From positions 558,001 to 622,000 of the forward strand of contig JAKMXF010000144.1 in assembly GCA_024704765.1 (NCBI GenBank): a DNA stretch of 64,000 bases, given 5' to 3'. Below the pieces are notes generated by a model that searched no databases, was not told where the DNA came from, and was given only the letters and a program-made list of their open reading frames with translations. The stretch's first letter is position 1, and every line of letters begins with the position of its first letter. The stretch is from Oopsacas minuta (Eukaryota; Porifera; Hexactinellida; Lyssacinosida; Leucopsacidae). The translations under genes were made by a program, and so were the position numbers. Of this stretch, positions 61,601-64,000 are shown piece after piece.

Positions 61601-63635
61601 GAAGTATGACGTAGCCATCAGCACTGCATGTCCTTCTTTAGAGAATATCTTACTAGACACAGGTGATACCAGTGTACAATGTATCAACTTCCTGAAGGAG
61701 CATGATCTGGGTAGAGCTACTTTCTCAGTCTTAGAACGGATGGAAAGGAATAGAGCCCAGGCAATGAAACCATTTCACGGACCTGAGAACGTTCCCAGGT
61801 TATTTGATCTTCTTCATGTGAGTTGTATTTATCAATAACGTATTTGTGGTAACTTAGATTGTCCATTCTAAACTCTACTCCTTTTCAGATACAAAATGAT
61901 GCATATATACCTGCGTTATATTTCGTAACACAAGACACACTAGTTGCTAACAACCTAGAAGAAGCTACACGTATCGGTAAGCTAAACAACAACAATTTAT
62001 TCTAGTTAGTTGTATATTTATTGGTGTATCTATCTTGTCAAGGTATGGGGATAGGCACTGAAGGGAAGAGATATAGAGTTGTGACACTGAGTGGAGATGT
62101 GGTGGATAAGAGTGGTACTATGTCAGGGGGAGGGAAACAGGTTTCTAGAGGAAGAATGTCAGCTAACATTCAACAAGAATTCAGCCCTGTGCAGGTTCTT
62201 ATCTTTTTCATTGTTCTTTCCTTCCTAATTACTTTCAAGACGAAGAATTGCTACTAATACGCATAGGCGCCGAAAGTGGGAGGGTCAGAGAGGATAGGTA
62301 CCCCTACGCCCTAGTATTGAGGGAGCGTATACCTAAACTAGTAGTCAATGAGGTACATCCCCTGAGCTTAGGGAGGCTTCGCAGTCATGCTAGTAAGTAA
62401 GAATTGAGTATGACGTCATAATTTTATGAAACTAATCAAAAAGGCAAGGTTCGTCTGGGTCTCGAACCCAGGACCTTCTGCGTGTAAAGCAGACGTGATA
62501 ACCACTACACTAACGAACCAAGATTCTTATTAATTCTTACTGTTATGACTTTTGTAAAAACATCTTAAGAAAGTTGCTACAAAATAATTGAATGTTTTTG
62601 TTTTAGAAATACACAAATTTGCTAGTATTATTCTATAGAGAGATAAGACTGACGTTGCGAATGTGTATGTGTATAGTAGCAGTTTTGAAAACACTGACTT
62701 ATCATTGTATTTATGTCCCTATTTATGTCCAATCTGTATATAATATGCATTATCATAAGTTCTGGCACAATCTATTGTTAATATTTGCAAACATAATCTC
62801 TGCCAGAGAAACTTGTGTTGATAATATGTAATTCCTAAACTGATTAGCTTACCGGCCTTTCGGATACGCGTATTAGCCAAGTAAAGGAAATGTCAATCCA
62901 AATAGGATACAAGATTAGTGTTGCACGTAATCGCATTTATAACTGCCCTTATTAAATGTGTTACTTGTTTTATCTATTCCTCGTTACGCTACGTGTATAG
63001 AATTGCCCTGTGATGAGCTGTATTACAGCATATTGCTCCTACTGAGTGTGTACTTGATGAGGTGTTATACTGAGGGCTTATGATGCAAATTCGTTTGCAA
63101 AATATATCTAATTAATGGTGGAAAAATATAATTTTTGTTGTGGTTTGTGTTTACTTAACCCATTATTTGGAATTTATTTTCCACTCATTTTCAGATTGAA
63201 AGTCTTGAGAAAGATACAGCTAAGCTAAAGCATGAACTGGAAGAGTATCAGAAACGCAAGCGAGTAGCTGAAAGCAAGTTATCTCTCCTACAAACTGAAG
63301 TACAGGAGAATGAGAGTAGATTACAGAAAGCTAGCCTGGATATTGACTTCTGTTCTGCACAATGTGAAGTTTACAAAACCCAGCTGAATGAGCTCATGAG
63401 TAACAGAGTTACTGTGGATCCTAAGGAAGTAGAGAGGCTAGAGAAAAGATACAAGGAATGTCAGGACGTGTATAATCAAATACATACCAAGTTCTCTAAG
63501 TCTGAAGCTGAAGTAGAGAAGTTAGATGAACGGATTAATGCAGTAGGAGCTGATAAGGTTCAAGCACAGCAGAAAAAAATTAATTCTGTCAAGAAAGAAT
63601 TGGATGATCTGAAAAGTAATATCTCTAAAGCAAAT
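55633..63635 (+). CDS. smc4: SMC4, condensin ATPase subunit (runs off right edge); host gene
   Basis: Twelve exons seen, all junctions in frame: 55633-55992, 56046-56210, 56262-56428, 56482-56692, 56798-57102, 57309-57538, 59450-59632, 59807-59884, 61588-61817, 61889-61976, 62043-62194 and 63195-63635. The Walker [10 protein letters not shown] lies near residues 57-65 after [63 protein letters not shown] is the SMC4 signature. A coiled arm follows, then the hinge ([24 protein letters not shown] ... [18 protein letters not shown]) and the start of the returning arm. The Walker B part lies outside the window. With SMC2 it forms the condensin ATPase that compacts mitotic chromosomes. Intron 6 holds DMAP1 (-), intron 8 holds GPN1 (+) and intron 11 holds tRNA-Val (-). 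Confidence 0.95.
57123..57266. mobile_element. MITE in SMC4 intron 5 (family A, copy 2)
   Basis: The left arm TCAACTCCAGTTAAATCGAA and reverse-complemented right arm TCAACTCCTGTTATATAGAA match at 17 of 20 bases, with TA at both borders. The core word 'caagggaccggagtaattactt' is shared with the copies at 13741 and 58298. It makes up about 70% of the 206-bp intron. Confidence 0.78.
57658..59341 (-). CDS. dmap1: DMAP1 (SWR1/NuA4-type chromatin complex subunit), nested in SMC4 intron 6
   Basis: Three exons, 59341-58811, 58756-58499 and 58284-57658, in frame, 471 residues (human 467). The Met at 59341 ([16 protein letters not shown]) is preferred over an upstream in-frame one at 59371. Recognised parts: [36 protein letters not shown], the SANT/Myb-like [45 protein letters not shown], a basic coil, and the C-terminal [11 protein letters not shown] ... 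[15 protein letters not shown]1 is a nuclear subunit of the TIP60/NuA4 and SRCAP complexes and also interacts with DNMT1 in mammals. It lies entirely inside the 1.9-kb intron 57539-59449, antisense to the host. Confidence 0.93.
58298..58481. mobile_element. MITE filling DMAP1 intron 2 (family A, copy 3)
   Basis: Ends TACAGTTAAC and GTTTACTGTA. The core 'aagggacagcgataattacttctatata' and right half 'ccatataagcgagtatttctatatatccgtgttcg' match the other copies. It makes up 184 of 214 bp of the intron 58285-58498. Confidence 0.78.
60036..61133 (+). CDS. gpn1: GPN-loop GTPase 1 (GPN1/XAB1), nested in SMC4 intron 8
   Basis: 365 residues, intronless, from the ATG at 60036 (open upstream to a TTG at 60009). 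Walker A GMAGAGKT at 43-50, the GPN insertion GLGPNGG at 101-107, [16 protein letters not shown] (G3), and VMNKCDI (G4). The tail is acidic ([17 protein letters not shown]). GPN1 with GPN3 is required for RNA polymerase II assembly and nuclear import. It sits on the same strand as SMC4, within the intron 59885-61587. If that intron is spliced from one pre-mRNA, GPN1 needs its own promoter at about 59890-60030. Confidence 0.94.
   Translation: MATKTVINEPPRDIITPQVQASPDTSSGPNKTLSPTPCILVVGMAGAGKTTFVQRLTAHLHSKAAPPYVINLDPAVLKLPYPVNIDIRDTVNYKEVMKQYGLGPNGGIMTALNLFSTQFDQVLQYIEKRANEHSLVIFDTPGQLEVFTWSASGTIITDTLGLTLPTIVVYVLDTSRSVNPTTFMSNMLNACSILYKTTLPFILVMNKCDIIDNGFAVEWMKDFTVFRQALSQETSFMSNLVQSMSLALEEFYSNISSVGVSSLTGAGINEFLAAVDKGRVEYWDYLARRKKISEQREREMKEKTIDKLTELKKQSGKGTKLKLGLDLAVQPEYEYEIEDDIYGVGGESPDEGDLVHDEDLDLDES
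61134..61587. other. Remainder of SMC4 intron 8 after GPN1
   Basis: AT-rich; it starts with the GPN1 3' flank. A 'cacagtagaaactctataagcgg' word near 61240 resembles a Tc1/pogo MITE end, but I could not find a matching right end. Confidence 0.4.
62448..62519 (-). tRNA. tRNA-Val (anticodon UAC), in SMC4 intron 11
   Basis: Cloverleaf of 72 nt on the minus strand: acceptor GGTTCGT/ACGAACC (7 bp), D arm with GTGTAGTGGTTATCAC (box A), anticodon arm TCTGC-TTTACAC-GCAGA, variable AGGTC, and T arm CTGGG-TTCGAGA-CCCAG (box B). It has no intron and no encoded CCA. A TTTTT pol III terminator follows a few bases downstream. Most of the body matches animal tRNA-Val(UAC). The base after the acceptor stem, the discriminator, would be U rather than the usual A. 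Confidence 0.95.
62508..62519 (-). promoter_or_regulatory. Internal pol III box A of tRNA-Val
   Basis: Box A lies in the 5' half of the tRNA (TAGTGTAGTGG, around positions 8-18 of the tRNA), so pol III transcription starts here against SMC4 transcription. Coordinates are approximate. Confidence 0.5.
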
Positions 63636-64000
63636 GTAAGTTTGTAAATTCGTACAATACCAAGTTTTTTGGTTTGGGATTCGCTCTAATGTCAATATTT
63701 CTTATACTTTTATAACAAACAAACAACAGGTGTAAACATTTCACCATATTTATCCACACAAAATGAGCTTAATATAAAATTTATTATCATGCAAGAATTC
63801 ATTCTCAAGAAATAATGTTTGCTAATTAGTCTTCATTCACAGTTTGAGGTAAAATGTCTTCCATTTCTATTCCGTGGTCATTCAGCAATATTCATTCGTT
63901 CATGAATTCTATACTTTCTATGGAGATAGTATCGTTTTGTAGCTAATATTATCCATGGTATTAATGAGAGAATCACAACTATTGCTGTAATTGAGTATGC
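63636..64000. other. Start of next SMC4 intron
   Basis: After the GTAAGT donor at 63636 the sequence is AT-rich with no coding match to SMC4, so the next exon is beyond the window. Confidence 0.6.

Larger units (their letters stand above)
62195..63194. other. SMC4 intron 11
   Basis: 1.0-kb intron carrying an antisense tRNA gene at 62448-62519. A GC-richer block (62260-62400) lies before it. The frame 62619-62831 looks accidental. Confidence 0.6.

Noticed and set aside
1-64000. CRISPR array, prophage, bacterial operon or rRNA
   Set aside because: No regularly spaced repeats, no phage or bacterial gene runs, and all multi-exon genes have spliceosomal introns; the only RNA gene I can support is tRNA-Val.

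Overview
This is an AT-rich (about 65% A+T by eye), gene-dense stretch of a eukaryotic nuclear genome. The gene set points to an animal, probably a non-bilaterian one: alsin-like, STAM, TAF6, EMSY-type ENT protein, NOXRED1, SPEF1, RGS22-like, TBC1D10-like, HGSNAT, ninein-like, a PCGF RING protein, DMAP1, SMC4, GPN1 and a Val tRNA. Introns are canonical GT-AG apart from one GC-AG case, the code is standard, and there are many small inverted-repeat transposons. A sponge or ctenophore would fit, but the sequence alone does not settle this. Nothing bacterial, viral or CRISPR-like was found.

Layout. 1-2457 (-): 5' part of an alsin (ALS2CL-like) gene running off the left edge. 3515-9631 (+): two adjacent intronless coiled-coil genes that may be paralogues. 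10053-11384 (+): AGMO. 11566-12170: a candidate non-autonomous Helitron. 12319-12701 (+): small one-pass membrane protein. 12968-14598 (-): STAM. 16627-23272 (+): TAF6, EMSY-like, NOXRED1 and SPEF1 in a row. 23927-26049 (+): seven-exon coiled-coil gene. 26829-35578 (+): SKP1-like gene whose two largest introns contain three intact antisense genes (UROD-like, NHL-repeat protein, RGS22-like). 35909-36787 (+): mitochondrial EF-Ts. 38154-39245 (+): TBC1D10-like RabGAP. 40444-46429 (+): HGSNAT with about 18 exons. 47286-53514 (+): ninein-like. 54081-55375 (+): ACBP and a PCGF protein. 55633 to the right edge (+): SMC4, whose introns contain DMAP1 (-), GPN1 (+) and tRNA-Val (-).

The main structural theme is genes inside genes. 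Two intron-bearing hosts, SKP1-like and SMC4, carry five complete protein-coding genes and one tRNA in their introns. Four of the five nested protein genes are intronless, and most other genes in the window (including families that usually have many introns) are also single-exon. A second theme is that short terminal-inverted-repeat elements fill introns: one related family makes up much of a STAM intron, a DMAP1 intron and an SMC4 intron. The most distinctive single genes are the UROD-like protein, with two active-site substitutions, and the SKP1-like protein, with an expanded middle and a replaced C-terminus. Functions come from recognised motifs and remembered family alignments; no database search was run.
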